64,000 bases of DNA from Clonostachys chloroleuca (taxonomy: Eukaryota > Ascomycota > Sordariomycetes > Hypocreales > Bionectriaceae): NCBI GenBank assembly GCA_037952775.1, contig JBANAY010000003.1, positions 21,762,001 to 21,826,000 of the forward strand, written 5' to 3'. Below, piece by piece: positions 47,000-58,452 of the stretch. The notes below the pieces were generated by a model. It saw nothing but the letters and a program-made list of their open reading frames with translations, did no database searches and was not told the origin of the DNA. Both the position numbers and the translations under genes were made by a program. The first letter of the stretch is position 1. Every line of letters begins with the position of its first letter.

Positions 47000-47746
47000 A
47001 TGTCATCCTTCAACCATTTGAAGCAAGGAAGAATGCTTCTACACAAGGTCGTGATACTTGGCGACGGTGGTGTTGGCAAGACTGCCATCACTAATCAATT
47101 CGTCGTGCAGTATTACGTCGAAACTGTAGGCTCACCGTTGTGGTATGAGCTGAGAGATGAAAATCGCTGACCGTTTGCACAGTATGACCCCACTGGTGGT
47201 GAAGATTATAGGAAGCAGACTGTCGTAGACGGCACACCGTGCATGGTAGAGGTCTTAGACACGGCTGGTCAGGACGAGTACGTAGCCTTGCGAGACCAAT
47301 GGATCCGGGAAGGGGATGCTTTCCTCCTCGTCTTCAGCATTACATCCAGGAACTCGTTCGCAAATGTCAGAAAATATTACCAGCAGATCCAAAACATCAA
47401 GAAATCAAAAGTGCCACTTATCTTGGTGGGAAATAAATGCGATCTATCATCTACTGACCGCGAAGTCTTTACCGAGGAAGCGGAGGCGCTGGCCAAAGAG
47501 TTGAACTGTACCTTCAGTGAGACCTCGGCGAAAACCACTCATAACATCGATGAGACCTTTTCCAACCTGATTAGATTGCACCGAGAGCATACGGCAGAGC
47601 AAGAGCAGAAGGCTGCGGAGGCAGCAACAGCTGAAGCTCAGCCAAAAGGGGCTTCTCAGACTGACGGCGGCGGAGTGAGGAAGACAGGATGGAGGAAACG
47701 CCTTTCAGGTTTCATTAAGTCTCTTGATAAGAACAAAGGAGGCTGA
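47000..47746 (+). CDS. Ras-like small GTPase lacking a CaaX box
   Basis: Two exons (47000-47125 and 47183-47746) give 229 residues. GTPase motifs: G1 GDGGVGKT, G2 ETYDPTGGEDYRKQ, G3 DTAGQDEY, G4 NKCD, G5 ETSAK. It has the catalytic Gln after DTAG, so hydrolysis should be possible. The effector loop differs from the Ras consensus (IEDS replaced by GGED). The C-terminus is Glu/Ala-rich, then basic (GWRKRLSGFIKSLDKNKGG), and has no Cys for prenylation, so membrane binding would need the basic/amphipathic tail. ATG codons at 46934, 47000 and 47033 are all in frame; 47000 gives a normal-length N-terminus. It sits convergent with an F-box gene. Probably a divergent Ras/Rsr1 paralogue in signalling; no orthologue can be assigned. 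Confidence 0.88.
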
Positions 47747-47781
47747 ACGATTGACATAATATGACCTATCTTTGGACATAT

Positions 47782-49182
47782 CTAGAGCAGATTCTGCTCA
47801 ACCGGAAGTTTAACAAAATTCAGATAGCGAACCTTGATAGGCATCTTATCAAGCAACTTCCGTTCCAAGTACGTCCACCCGGGAATCTCTTTCTCCGAAA
47901 TAGCCATCAAGTCCCAAAGACAGCCACACGTAAATCGCAGGGTGACCCGGCGGAGCTTGGGTAATGAATTACTCTGTATCAGAGTTATCGCCTCGCCAAA
48001 GTAGGCACCATGGCTACTTGGGATGACAATCTCCTCTAAATTAGGAGCCAACAGGCCCATGTCCATATTTACCCTTCCATCTCTATCCCCTTGCCCGAAT
48101 AACTCTCGGAAGCTGACTTCCATCTTACGAAGTGATGGGAAATCATGAAAAGAGCCCAAAACAGTCTCATCCTCAGCGGTACTAAATGCATAGGAGCGCT
48201 CACGATGATAATCCGTCAAAAGAGTAAACTCTTCCAGGTGCTTGCCATACTCCCTCAACACATCTCCGAAGGGGTTACTGCGCCAGGTCCAAGGGGCTTC
48301 GTCGCCCCCGTCGTAGTCATCGGGGTCGACGGCTGAGTTGCCATCTGCGCACTTGAGAGACAGACGCCGGAGTGTGGGATACCTCGTCAAGATGTCCTTG
48401 AGAGTAACCTCATCCACAATACAGTCATCAAGGATGAGAGAATGCAGATTGCAAGTGCGGCTGGGTCTCGCGACGGCTTCTACCCAGGCCGAGTGCCAAT
48501 TCACGTGTGCGAGACGTAGACTGGCCAGATCTGAGCGTAGTAACGCAGGCTCCACGTAGGAAATGCTGGTGTTCATTGGGCTATACTCGGCGTTGATGGA
48601 GATGTGTTTGAGATTCGGCAATCCGTAATTTGAGTAGTTACGAGGCGGGTCTGGTTCGTCTGGCTGCATTGAGCCTGCGAGCTGGTGGGAAATGCGCGCA
48701 TGCCAGTCCAATTCGGTGGTCGTGATATCAACATGCTGGACTGCTGTAGTGAGTGCGAGGATCATGGGTACCCCGTCCACGTCTTCTTGGGAAAAGGACT
48801 TAATGCTAAGCTGGTCCCTGAGGAGAGACGGGATGTCTAGAGATCGAAGCACGTCGTCCAAAAGCTTCGCCTTGTCTGGAAGTTTCTGATCCTCGACCGA
48901 TATGCAGAAGCTAGCCAAGGACAGGCTGCGAACAGCGCGGGCTAGAGAAGGGGACTGATGCAGGGTTCTCAGGAGCTTTATCCCGCGCTGTGTTGGTGTC
49001 CGGTCTTCCACCATGAAGACCGTGTGGTGGAGAATTGGCTGAACAAGGCGGCGAAACTTGCGGCTGACGAGGCACAGTGTGCGGAGAGGCCGGTATGGAT
49101 AGTATTTCTCCTCGCTATGAGGATCATTCTGAGGGATCAATTGGGAGAATATCCGCGTCCAGATTTCCTCGGGGAACTCCAT
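47782..49182 (-). CDS. F-box protein
   Basis: Single exon, 466 residues, start ATG of MEFPEEIWTRIFSQLIPQ. The N-terminal F-box (LPxEIWxxIF type, with LRTLCLVSRKFRRLVQPIL) would bind Skp1 in an SCF ubiquitin ligase. The rest has irregular leucine-rich segments typical of fungal F-box/LRR-like proteins (NLHSLILDDCIVDEVTLKDI, TRYPTLRRLSLKCADGN, LPKLRRVTLRFTCGCLWDL) and should recognise the target protein, which is unknown. Intact. The 3' end is 35 bases from the Ras-like gene, so transcripts probably overlap. Confidence 0.88.
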   Translation of the reverse strand: MEFPEEIWTRIFSQLIPQNDPHSEEKYYPYRPLRTLCLVSRKFRRLVQPILHHTVFMVEDRTPTQRGIKLLRTLHQSPSLARAVRSLSLASFCISVEDQKLPDKAKLLDDVLRSLDIPSLLRDQLSIKSFSQEDVDGVPMILALTTAVQHVDITTTELDWHARISHQLAGSMQPDEPDPPRNYSNYGLPNLKHISINAEYSPMNTSISYVEPALLRSDLASLRLAHVNWHSAWVEAVARPSRTCNLHSLILDDCIVDEVTLKDILTRYPTLRRLSLKCADGNSAVDPDDYDGGDEAPWTWRSNPFGDVLREYGKHLEEFTLLTDYHRERSYAFSTAEDETVLGSFHDFPSLRKMEVSFRELFGQGDRDGRVNMDMGLLAPNLEEIVIPSSHGAYFGEAITLIQSNSLPKLRRVTLRFTCGCLWDLMAISEKEIPGWTYLERKLLDKMPIKVRYLNFVKLPVEQNLL

Positions 49183-50229
49183 GTTGTTTTGCTTTCAACA
49201 GTGATGTTGTATAAACTGGCAGACCGTGAATTTGCGAAGAAGCGTTTTAATTTTACCTCAAGCATGATCGGACATTACATTGATGGCACGTGCTACGTGC
49301 TGACCGCTCGAACCCTCCGTGACAGGCCGCTTCGTCTCGAGGGCTTATGCACAGCCACTTTGTATTTGATAACTATGACGTGCTGAGACACGCAGTAATC
49401 AAGTTAGTTAAAATTATTCATGTCCTATCGTCTTGAAACCCCATGAGTTGCCACACTGAAGCATGTATCTGTCTTGGATACATATGCTGCACCCTGAGTC
49501 TCAGTAAGCCCCGTACTGTAGATTAGTGCCCTTTAGGCTCTTCCAGTGGGCCTTCTCACTGTCCCATAATGTAGCCAGGGTAAGATAATAATAATACACA
49601 TGGGTGAGTGCCCGGTCTGTAACTGAGTTGAACAAATCATAAATAAATCATCAACTCCCACTTGCATGAAATCTCAATGTAGGTCATTAATGGGCAGTCT
49701 CAGCGAAGTTATAGAGCTCTGTTTGGTTTGTTCAATAGGATAGAACTGAACTGGCCCTGACGTATGCCAAGTGAGATCCATGGTAATGGTTACTATTGAT
49801 ATATCCCAGTCAGTGAAGCTTTTGTGTCCATGAAGTCTGGCTATAATCTCTTGCATTAGCTTCTACAGCATCAAGCTCTTTTCGGTCTTGGAAATCCTCA
49901 GTTGTAAGCCACATATGCCATTCGTTTTAATGGTAGCCTCGGTCCTTTTGAATCAAACTTTCAACTAATCTAAATAATGACGCTGTAATATCACTGCCAC
50001 CGCCAATAGTATCAAGCTAGCGGGAACTTGTTAATCTACCTAGGCTAACTACATTATCCAAGAGAGAAACCAGAGATGATTGGCCCATCATGATATCATA
50101 CGAAAAACTGTCTTCAAACTGACGCTTTATAAATATGGCCCTTCATTTGCCATAGGTCCGGACAATCAGGCAGAATCAATCAACTTCCTGAGGCACCTCC
50201 AGAAGGCTTGGAATCCCATTTCGAGCTGG
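49183..50229. other. Intergenic region
   Basis: F-box promoter on the left and the sugar-transporter 3' region on the right. AT-rich between 49.4 and 50.0 kb. No gene seen. Confidence 0.55.
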
Positions 50230-51948
50230 CTAGGCGTGCTGGTGATGTGTCATCTCAGCAGCCCGAACCGCCCGTCTCATGATATCCTGCTCCTCCTGCC
50301 CGCTTGTATCACCAAAGATCTCGTCCATTTGCTCAAGAGTCTTGCCCATTGTCTCAGGAACCAAAAGCCAAGCCCAGATGCCGGCGAGGCCACAGAATAC
50401 AGCGAAGAAGACGTAGGCACCGAAACCAATAGCCTCAAGCATGGGTGGGGTGGCAACGCCCACGGTGAAGTTGGACAGCCAATTGACACATGTAGCGAGG
50501 GCCACACCCTTGGCTCGGGAACTCGTGGAGAAGACCTCGGGGGAAGGGCCCAGCCCAGGGGCGAGTAAGAGGCTCCGAAGATGAGGATGAAGAGGAAGGC
50601 CATGGCGACACAAGCCCAGCCTGCGGAAGGATTGGACTCCCAGTCCTTTGAATACAGACCGGCGAGGACCGCGATGATGACGTAGCAACCTGCTGTTCCG
50701 AAGCCACCGACTATGGCCAAGGGTCGTCGACCGACTTTATCGATGATGACAAGACACACAGCAACAGCGACAAGTTGAAGAATGTTGAAGATCCCAGATA
50801 GGATCAAAGACATCTCGTAAGACTGACCGATGGAGCGGAACAGGGTTGGGGCGTAGTAGATGAACGCGTTGATCCCAGAAAATTGCTGGAAAAAGCAGAC
50901 ACCGCAACCAACGGCTACACGCCGCCACTTCTTTCGGTCAAACAGATCAAGCCACTGAAGGATTTCGAGCTTTAGGCCCTGAACGCCCGGGTGTTTGGCA
51001 TCTTCCATAAGTCTCTGAAATTCAACCTCGGCAACAATTGACTGGTACTCGCTCCTAACCCTATCATCTGTTTCGGGGAGGCAGCGAAGCTTACAGAGGC
51101 TGGCTAGTGCTTCCGTATTCTTACCCACGAGGGCTAGCCATCGAGGTGAGTAAGGGAAGAAGTGGATACCAAGACCCAGCCCAGTTGCACCAACCATCTG
51201 AAGTCCCAAGGGAAGTCGAAAAGAAGCTTCACCAGACATATACCGGGTGCCATAGGTGATCCAGTACGAGATCACACAGCCAGAAACGATCGAGATTGAC
51301 TCAAGAACGAGGAGTGTGCCTCGTAGGTTGGGCGGCGAGATCTCAGAAATATAAAGCGGTGCTCCCTATTTATTCATGTTAGCAGTGGCTAAAACTAGAG
51401 AAATCCAAACAGAAAAGAAGAGGGTCTGAAAAACAATCACGTACCATGGCAAGAGTTCCCACGCCAATGCCACCAATGGTTCTACCAACAACTAACATGG
51501 TGTAATTGACAGCCGCTGTTTGTAGAATAGCACCGATGTTGAAGATAACAACAACAAGGGTCAATGCCCATTTTCGGGAAATCTTATCAGCCACGTATGG
51601 CATAAAGATGCAACCAATGAAGGCACCAAGGAGAAGCATACCAGTCATAAAACTGGTGCCAAAGGCCGTCTCCGTCTGTGGGAAGACGGCGTGAAACTGT
51701 GGCATCACATTGATGATAGAGATAACGCCCTGGTCGTAGCCGAAGGAGAAGCCTCCGAGGGAAGCGAGGAAGGCGGCACCGGAGACATAGGGAGAGATGA
51801 AAAGCCCACGAACACCTGTAGGTCCGTAGGACACGTCGTCAAGAACGACGGGGTCATGGTCCACGTTATGGGTAGAAGAAGTACTGTCTAGATGTTCTGC
51901 GTCTGGCTTCTGATCCCCGCCAACGATATGCTTCGCCTGGTCTGCCAT
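50230..51948 (-). CDS. MFS hexose/monosaccharide transporter, one frameshift
   Basis: A plasma-membrane sugar porter. Two exons (51948-51445 and 51365-50230) give about 546 residues. Family marks are GGFSFGYDQGVISIINVMPQ (TM1), LLGAFIGCIFMPYVADKISR, GRTIGGIGVGTLAMGAPLYI then SEISPPNLRG, FPYSPRWLALVGK, QFSGINAFIYYAPTLF, DKVGRRPLAIVGGFGTAGCY and the end PETMGKTLEQMDEIFGD. In TM10 the frame changes between YSPLGWALPP and the expected PEVFSTSSRAKG: the run 50539-50543 has five G where six would encode LPPEVF. The rest is undamaged, which argues for an assembly error or very recent slip. Start is the ATG of MADQAKHI; only TTG upstream. Substrate not predictable. Confidence 0.88.
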
Positions 51949-54726
51949 GGTTGGCAAAGGCTGTCAGTTGCCGGTTTGTCTTTAAACAGGAAAGGAGAAT
52001 ACAGTGTTGAATAAACTTAGATCCGAACGTGGAAAGAATTGGTTCTGCCGAAGACCAAATAAAAAAAGCAATCATGGCTGAGAATATATACAGATTCAGA
52101 TCAAAGAGGAAGTTGAATTTAGGAAAGTCAAGTCCTGGAGAAAATTGTGCACATGAGTGCTAAGTCAGAGAATCCGGGGTATGGGGTAGTGCATACTACC
52201 AAATTGGACAATGTTCGCCGTAACCTTGGCTCCACCCCCCGTCTTTGGGGTACACTCATCAAGAACCCCAAGTCATGCCCCGCATGGGGTAGGTTCAGGT
52301 GTCTGGGAATGCTTGGAGCAAGCTCTTGGAGAGGCGAAGCGTGGTTTGTGGCCCCACCCCGGCCCAAGGGCTTGTCCTGGACCTGGATTAGCACTCGGGC
52401 AATGATGCCTGTTCTTGGTAGTTCCACAAGACTACGCAGTGGCCCGTCCTGGCTTCTGTTAGCTCGGGGCCTAAGATATCCCTCCTGACTAAATCGTCGA
52501 AAATTACCGCCTTTGGTAGTGCCCATCACTAGAGGAGCGACGACGTATTCTGCTCACGATGGAGTCGGCGAGTAGAGACTCCACTTACCACGATCCGGGT
52601 TGTCTCTTAATAAGACAGGCTTGATATCGTTTATATGTCTTTGTATCTTATAAAAGAAGATTGGGGATATGAGGTCTACACAACTTATTCTCATTAAACA
52701 AGCCTTGATACATTGACATCAAAAACCTATTTGTGGAGAGTCTAAGTGATTTCAACCCCTTATTTCAATCTCATTGAAGGATATCCACAAAGTGCTAAGA
52801 CGAGCGATCCTACAAGCGAGATTCGTATTCCTGTGTTACGTCTTCTCTCGATTGAGCTTAGATGCCTGTATGTACTATGTAGGGATTTATGACTAAAAGC
52901 ATCTAACTAACTTGTAAAGAAGTAGTACTCATATTCACGCCGAATTTAGTCTTTTGTATAAGCCCAGGCGGTGACGAGAGACGCGAGTCATAGCAAATTT
53001 GAGAGCTCCACCATTTTCTAGAATGACCTTACGGCACGGTTCTTGAATATCCTTTCTTGCTGTAACGACGTACATCACCGCAGGCAAAGAAAAATATCCC
53101 TCCCTAAATCACTCCCTAAATCACTCCATCTCCTCCATAAATCCCTTTCGCTACAGCTTCCCTTCTGTACCTTGTTCTAAACTATCCGTTGTAGTTGTTC
53201 TCAGAGATCGCACAATATTTACAGGGATCCGTTGAAGAGACGATAATTTCTATATGTCAAACCTTTGTACCCTCAGGCATCCCCGTAAGAGACCTGCTCT
53301 GGTATTATGCAGTTGCCAAGTGTTCACTTCTTGCCTCTTTATAGAGATTAATGCCAAATGACGTTACCAAATGCCTATAGTAATAATCAATGGTTTGCTT
53401 TACCAAGCGGAGTCTCAGCAGCACTTCCAGCCAATCCGAAGTGGTCAAATCTTGGGTGTCTAGTGGGACAAGTCTTCTTTGCCTGAAGTTCATGATCATT
53501 TGACTTCCTGCAACCTTGACTCGCCGAAGACCCCTGGCCAGGGTGCTGATTGATGTCCGAGAGATGCGCTGGGCAATCCTTAGCTGTACTGAGCGAGGAC
53601 AGAAACATCACTTCTTGGTTAGCCAATCGATTTGTCAACATCTCCCTTTTTGATCTACTCCTCAAAAACCAGGGTCACTAATACCTCAGATGACCCGGAT
53701 AGACATCCTTGGAGACATCTGCTAAGCAAGCGCAGTGGCTCACCATGATAGTGGAGAACACCTGAGAGCAAGCATCGCCGAGGTCATTTCTAACCAGATA
53801 TTGTGTAGGAAATGGAGTAATAATTGTATACGAGCATTGAAATTGGCTCTAATTTTCCATACACTGTCATTAGAGTCAATGAAGCCTTGCTGGATCCATC
53901 CTCCTCGTGACCGTTCCCTGTTTCTTCCTTTGTCCCCCTCTCCCTCCTTGGAGCTTTGATACCCCGTTAAAGATCAAACCATTAATACCCACGATAGTTG
54001 TTCTTTAGATCGACGGCTCTCTCTGTCTCTGGGTTTTTTCTGGGAAGATGCATCAAGTTCAACTGGGAGTAACTGGGAGTGAAAAATTACCACCACAGAC
54101 GATCATCATTTTCGTTATAAGAATCCGAGTGTCCGCTCATTATTTCCCTTCTACTAACTCAGGATCAAATGCCGCTAGACAGGCCAACTCCTTCCTTTTG
54201 CCTCCTTAGGCTCTATCCTCCTCGGGGCTTAGAGACTATACTAATTCTTCCTGTGCCTCGATAGCGACTTGGAGTTCCCTAGAATATTTGTTTTGGCGTG
54301 AATTGCGCATTTGCTCCAGAACATCCTCGCGGATAATTTTCATTTTCATTTAAAAAAAGAGAAAGATTTCACAGCCTCTGATGGTTTTACTGTCAGGCAC
54401 GGCCGTCAAGAAAAGCCTAGTGTTCATCACGAAAGCTTAAAAGAAGGTTTGCGCCTCAACCATGGCTTTGCGGATGTTAGAAATATTTATTTCTCTTGTT
54501 TTGTATCACATTAGGCCCTTTCACTCTATCACATATCACATTTGCCGACTGTAAGCTTTTCGTCGTGGTCACACCCAGGATTCTTAACAGCAGCATAGGG
54601 TAGGCAAACACCCTCCGAAAAGCGGACCTGGGGGCTTGTGGTTGGCTGCCGTTGATACCTAAGGCACTGTTTTTTTCTGTGCCAGGTCGGTCGGGCCTCT
54701 TCCACCGCATCATCATCGCCATCAAA
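51949..54726. other. Long gene-free stretch
   Basis: About 2.8 kb between divergent genes. Frames at 52.1-52.5 kb overlap on both strands without family marks. A short tandem duplication (CCCTAAATCACT twice, about 53102-53127) is present. No gene supported. Confidence 0.5.
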
Positions 54727-56517
54727 ATGCATCTCCTCGAATTGCCAGTCGAGCTACTGCAGGGCATTGTTGAACATCTCGTTGAGGAAAAGGACATCAG
54801 TTCTCTTAGTCGGACCAGTTGGTCGCTGTTCAGCACGGTCATTTCGCACCTCTATGCGAGCAATCATTTCCACCACCATGGCTCGGCTGTGACATGGGCC
54901 ATCGAAGCCGGGCGGCCAGAAACAATCCGAAGAGCACTCAGCGTGGGCGTTGACCTTGTGCAGCTGCGTCATATTACGCTCGCGGCGGAGCTTGGCCAAG
55001 CCGATCTTCTTAATACCCTGCTGGAGGGCAAATTGAAACACGGCGGCTTTGAGAGCATGGAAACTGATGAGGATGACCGGTGCCCTTTGTATGTCGCAGC
55101 AAAAGCCGCGCAGTATGATACTGTCAAGATACTTCTGGACACAGGCAGAATCGGGACTGAAGCGTGGAGCCGCTACGACAGGACGCCACTACACGTTGCA
55201 GCGAGCTATGGGAATCCGCGGCTGGTCAGACTGCTCTTGGATTACGGGGCTAATCTTATGGCGATGGATAAATTTGGACGCACGCCACTAGGATATGCCT
55301 GCGCACCAGACCACTACTTCTCGAGGTCCCGGCAGACGGCAAGCCGAGAGAGTTACGTCGAGACTGTGCGAGTTCTTGTTGATTACGGAGCAGATGTTCG
55401 CTTCAGAGAAATGAACAACTTCACTCCGTTTCATTCGGCCGTCCGTTATGGTTATTGTGATGTAGTCGAGCTGCTTGCTGCGAATGGCGCGGACGTGAAC
55501 ACTCGGGATCGACGGGGACACACCCCTTTACAAACTGCCAGCCTCGAATGCGGAACACTTGAGATGACACAATTACTCGTTCGCGCAGGTGCTCATACCA
55601 GCGCAACCAATTTTCATGGCCGCAACTCGCTTTACATGTCACCAAAGACGAGGGAGCCGGCACAAGTAGCCGAGTTCCTGTTCGCACAGGGAGTTGAGAT
55701 GACCAGAGACCTCGAAGGCAATACTCCGCTTCATTATGCGAAAGTTTCCTCAGACCTGGTCGAGGTCTTTCTTGCACATGGAGCTGATATCAATGACTTG
55801 AATCTGAGACGAGAGACGCTCCTGCACCTGGCTTCCTCCGATCCAAGTCGAGCTTCGCTCGTGGAGATGCTCGTCGAGCGTGGCGCAGATATCAAGTTGA
55901 AGGATATCCAGGGACAGACACCCCTGTTTCTCGCAGTAAGATGCTCCTCGCTAAAAGCGATGGAGGTTCTGCTAGAGCACGGAGCAGACCCCAACTGCCT
56001 ACCCAATAGTGGGCTGTCTATGATACAGATGGCAATCTCACGACGTTCCGCGGATCAGACTGATCTCCTTCTACGCTTTGGAGCAGATCTTGGAAAATTC
56101 AATGAGCAGGGAAGAAGCGCCATGCATTATTGCGCGTTATTCGGACACCTCAAGCTGATGGAGATAATGATCCAGCATGGAGCCTCGACTAACGAGCCTG
56201 ACGAACATGGGCGCACGCCTCTCATGGAGGCTGTGGTGGGACATTCAATAAAGGCGGTAGATTTTCTCTTGAACAGCGGAGCAAATGTTCATGCTATAGA
56301 TAAGGACGGACAAACCGCACTGCACCTACTCACAGCGGTCCACGGCGCCAAGTGGTCTGACATTATCCAGCTTCTCGTTCGCCATGGCGCCGAGATGGAG
56401 GCTTTAGACAAAGAAGGCCGGAGCCCTTTGTCTATCCTTAGGTCTGGAGTGGATGATGTAGTAGTGGAGTTATTCTACCATCGCAACCCAAATCATGACG
56501 CTTCTTTCGACCTATGA
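54727..56517 (+). CDS. F-box protein with about a dozen ankyrin repeats
   Basis: Single exon, 596 residues. The N-terminus MHLLELPVELLQGIVEHLVE followed by SLSRTSWSLFSTVISHLY is an F-box; the rest is ankyrin repeats from about residue 60 to the end (RCPLYVAAKAAQYDTVKILL, RTPLHVAASYGNPRLVRLLL, FTPFHSAVRYGYCDVVELLA, HTPLQTASLECGTLEMTQLL, RTPLMEAVVGHSIKAVDFLL, QTALHLLTAV). Several repeats are near-ideal (DYGANLMAMDKFGRTPLGYA). F-box/ankyrin proteins are common in ascomycetes and are thought to act as SCF adaptors with the ankyrin stack binding the target. The start is the first ATG, exactly where the F-box begins; the upstream open frame has only TTG. Intact. Confidence 0.9.
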   Translation: MHLLELPVELLQGIVEHLVEEKDISSLSRTSWSLFSTVISHLYASNHFHHHGSAVTWAIEAGRPETIRRALSVGVDLVQLRHITLAAELGQADLLNTLLEGKLKHGGFESMETDEDDRCPLYVAAKAAQYDTVKILLDTGRIGTEAWSRYDRTPLHVAASYGNPRLVRLLLDYGANLMAMDKFGRTPLGYACAPDHYFSRSRQTASRESYVETVRVLVDYGADVRFREMNNFTPFHSAVRYGYCDVVELLAANGADVNTRDRRGHTPLQTASLECGTLEMTQLLVRAGAHTSATNFHGRNSLYMSPKTREPAQVAEFLFAQGVEMTRDLEGNTPLHYAKVSSDLVEVFLAHGADINDLNLRRETLLHLASSDPSRASLVEMLVERGADIKLKDIQGQTPLFLAVRCSSLKAMEVLLEHGADPNCLPNSGLSMIQMAISRRSADQTDLLLRFGADLGKFNEQGRSAMHYCALFGHLKLMEIMIQHGASTNEPDEHGRTPLMEAVVGHSIKAVDFLLNSGANVHAIDKDGQTALHLLTAVHGAKWSDIIQLLVRHGAEMEALDKEGRSPLSILRSGVDDVVVELFYHRNPNHDASFDL

Positions 56518-57603
56518 AGATGACTATAGATCAATGCTCGAGCACCAATCCGTTCCGGCTTCGCCTATCCCCCACTGTCCCCTGTGATTAGCTAGGTTAG
56601 ATTAACGCATCTCTCATGGATTGAAAAAGCGACCAGCGAGGCTGGTGACGACAGATCAATACGGGGGTCAGATCGCCTCATCAAATGCCGGAAATTCCTC
56701 AGGTGGGCAGCCCGAGGGTTTCCTTGCCTTCAGCAATCAAAGCTCCTGCGACATTGGCAATCCAAATTTGTTCTGGTGCGGTGGGAGAGATGATGCCAAG
56801 GGCGACCGCAATTCGTTTTGGGCTCTGGGCTGAAAACCAGCCAACGCTCGAGCTGAGAGCACAGCACAGCCCCGACTTGTCCGTGCTGGGACCAGTACAC
56901 TTGCAAGTTGCGGTAACTCGTCAGCATGAAAAGCGGTATGGCCCCGCAGTAGGTGGGATGACTTGGCTGTCGTCGTGGAACATCTCACAGATACGCATGA
57001 ACTTGTTCGGTCTAGTGGCTTGGCAACTTACTCTGGGATAGAATCTCGCCGTGGATGAAAATGTGTCATATGAAGTCCTTGTAGCTGTCAATCATGAAGT
57101 TGCTATCACAGTGATATACTTGGTAGTTGCCAAGTTCATGGTTGTGCGTGGCTTCAAGGCATGGCAAAGCATTAAGGCTAAAGTGGATAGGCTCTGTCTC
57201 AACTTTCTGTTTTCTGTTTTACGTTTACTTAGCTAGCAATGTAATTTCTTCTTTGCCATTGAGATTTTATCGTCAGCCCTACTGTGTCTCGGTGCTGTTA
57301 ATAAAGTAGTTGATCATCTAGCCCATCAGTCGACCAGGTTATTTGACTTTGGCAGGGGAATGAACTCTAGTCATAAGCACACTAGCGTCTCAACACTCGG
57401 AGACTTTCATGAACTCGGAGACATACGTGCCATTTATGAGCTAGACCCATCAGGGTTCTCCCATATAATCCTCCCCTTAACTCATGCTTCTTCTTAGGTT
57501 CATTGGCCTTTATCCTTAGTCCACAACCTATCGGTGGTTATAATGTCATAACGCGCAGTGATAAAACTCCCCTCCAACTTAATAGCCTAACAGCTCTCTC
57601 ACT
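56518..57603. other. Intergenic region
   Basis: Methyltransferase promoter on the right (CATATAAT near 57460). Open frames around 56.6-57.2 kb lack family marks. Confidence 0.5.
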
Positions 57604-58452
57604 ATGTCCGAATTAAAGACGACGGCGGTTGAGCACTTCGAGTCTCTTGCCGCCAACTATGAAGCGAGCACTGGCGGTGCAACACGCATGGTTGCCGCCC
57701 ACCTCGTATCTCTTGTTACCACCTCTCTGGGCGATTCCTCTGCCGTCATTCTCGATAACGCATGCGGTTCAGGCGTTGTTGCCGATGAAATCCTGAAGAA
57801 GTACCCTGCCGCCGTCATCCACGCCGTTGACGCCGCCCCAAGCATGGTCGGCATTGCAAAGCAGAACCTCAAGGACAAAGCCACCTCCACCCCCATCGAG
57901 TTCGGCGTGATGCCCGGCGAGAAGCTGGAGTTCCCCGACGGCAAATTCTCCCACAGCTTCACCAACATGGGCATCATGTTTTTCACCAACCCCGCCCAAG
58001 GCGCCGCCGAGATCTACCGCACGCTCCGCCCCGGGGGCACGGCCGTCGTCACGTCCTGGTCGAAGCTGGGCCATCTTGACCTAGTGTTCAGGCCGGCTCA
58101 CGTGGCCGTGCGTCCAGACGACGAGCCCGTAAAGCTCCCATTGCCAGAGGTGTGGCATGACCCAGAGCACGTGCGCAAGGTTCTCTCTGAGGCCGGCTTC
58201 AAAAACAATGCGATCAAGGTGTCGACTTTACCGGTGCAGTATGGCGCCAAGAAGAAGGAGATGCTATTGGACTTTATGATGGATATGGCTGGGAAGATGT
58301 TGACAGCGGGCTGGCCGGAGGCTGACAAAGACGCCTTTAAGAAAGCAGTAGCGGAGAAACTCGAGCTGGAGGCGAAGGAGTACACGATGCTGAGTGGCGA
58401 GCCTGGATTCGGGCTACCGATGGAGGCCATTGTGGCTGTTTGCCGGAAGTAA
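57604..58452 (+). CDS. Class I SAM-dependent methyltransferase
   Basis: Single exon, 282 residues, cytosolic. The SAM-binding fold is clear: motif I VILDNACGSGVVADEIL, acidic end of strand 2 IHAVDAAPSMVGIAKQNL, then GVMPGEKLEFPDGKFSHSFT, motif post-I region NMGIMFFTNPAQGAAEIYRT and LRPGGTAVVTSW. It resembles the UbiE/COQ5-like small-molecule methyltransferases often found in fungal secondary metabolism, although no biosynthetic backbone gene lies within the window. The coding region has higher GC at third positions than its surroundings. Substrate unknown. The start at 57604 lies just after a short leader (TCTCACT then ATG). Confidence 0.92.
   Translation: MSELKTTAVEHFESLAANYEASTGGATRMVAAHLVSLVTTSLGDSSAVILDNACGSGVVADEILKKYPAAVIHAVDAAPSMVGIAKQNLKDKATSTPIEFGVMPGEKLEFPDGKFSHSFTNMGIMFFTNPAQGAAEIYRTLRPGGTAVVTSWSKLGHLDLVFRPAHVAVRPDDEPVKLPLPEVWHDPEHVRKVLSEAGFKNNAIKVSTLPVQYGAKKKEMLLDFMMDMAGKMLTAGWPEADKDAFKKAVAEKLELEAKEYTMLSGEPGFGLPMEAIVAVCRK

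Noticed and set aside
52100..52530. Overlapping open frames on both strands as a gene
   Set aside because: No family marks on either strand and no start or splice context; likely a GC-rich promoter or intergenic segment.
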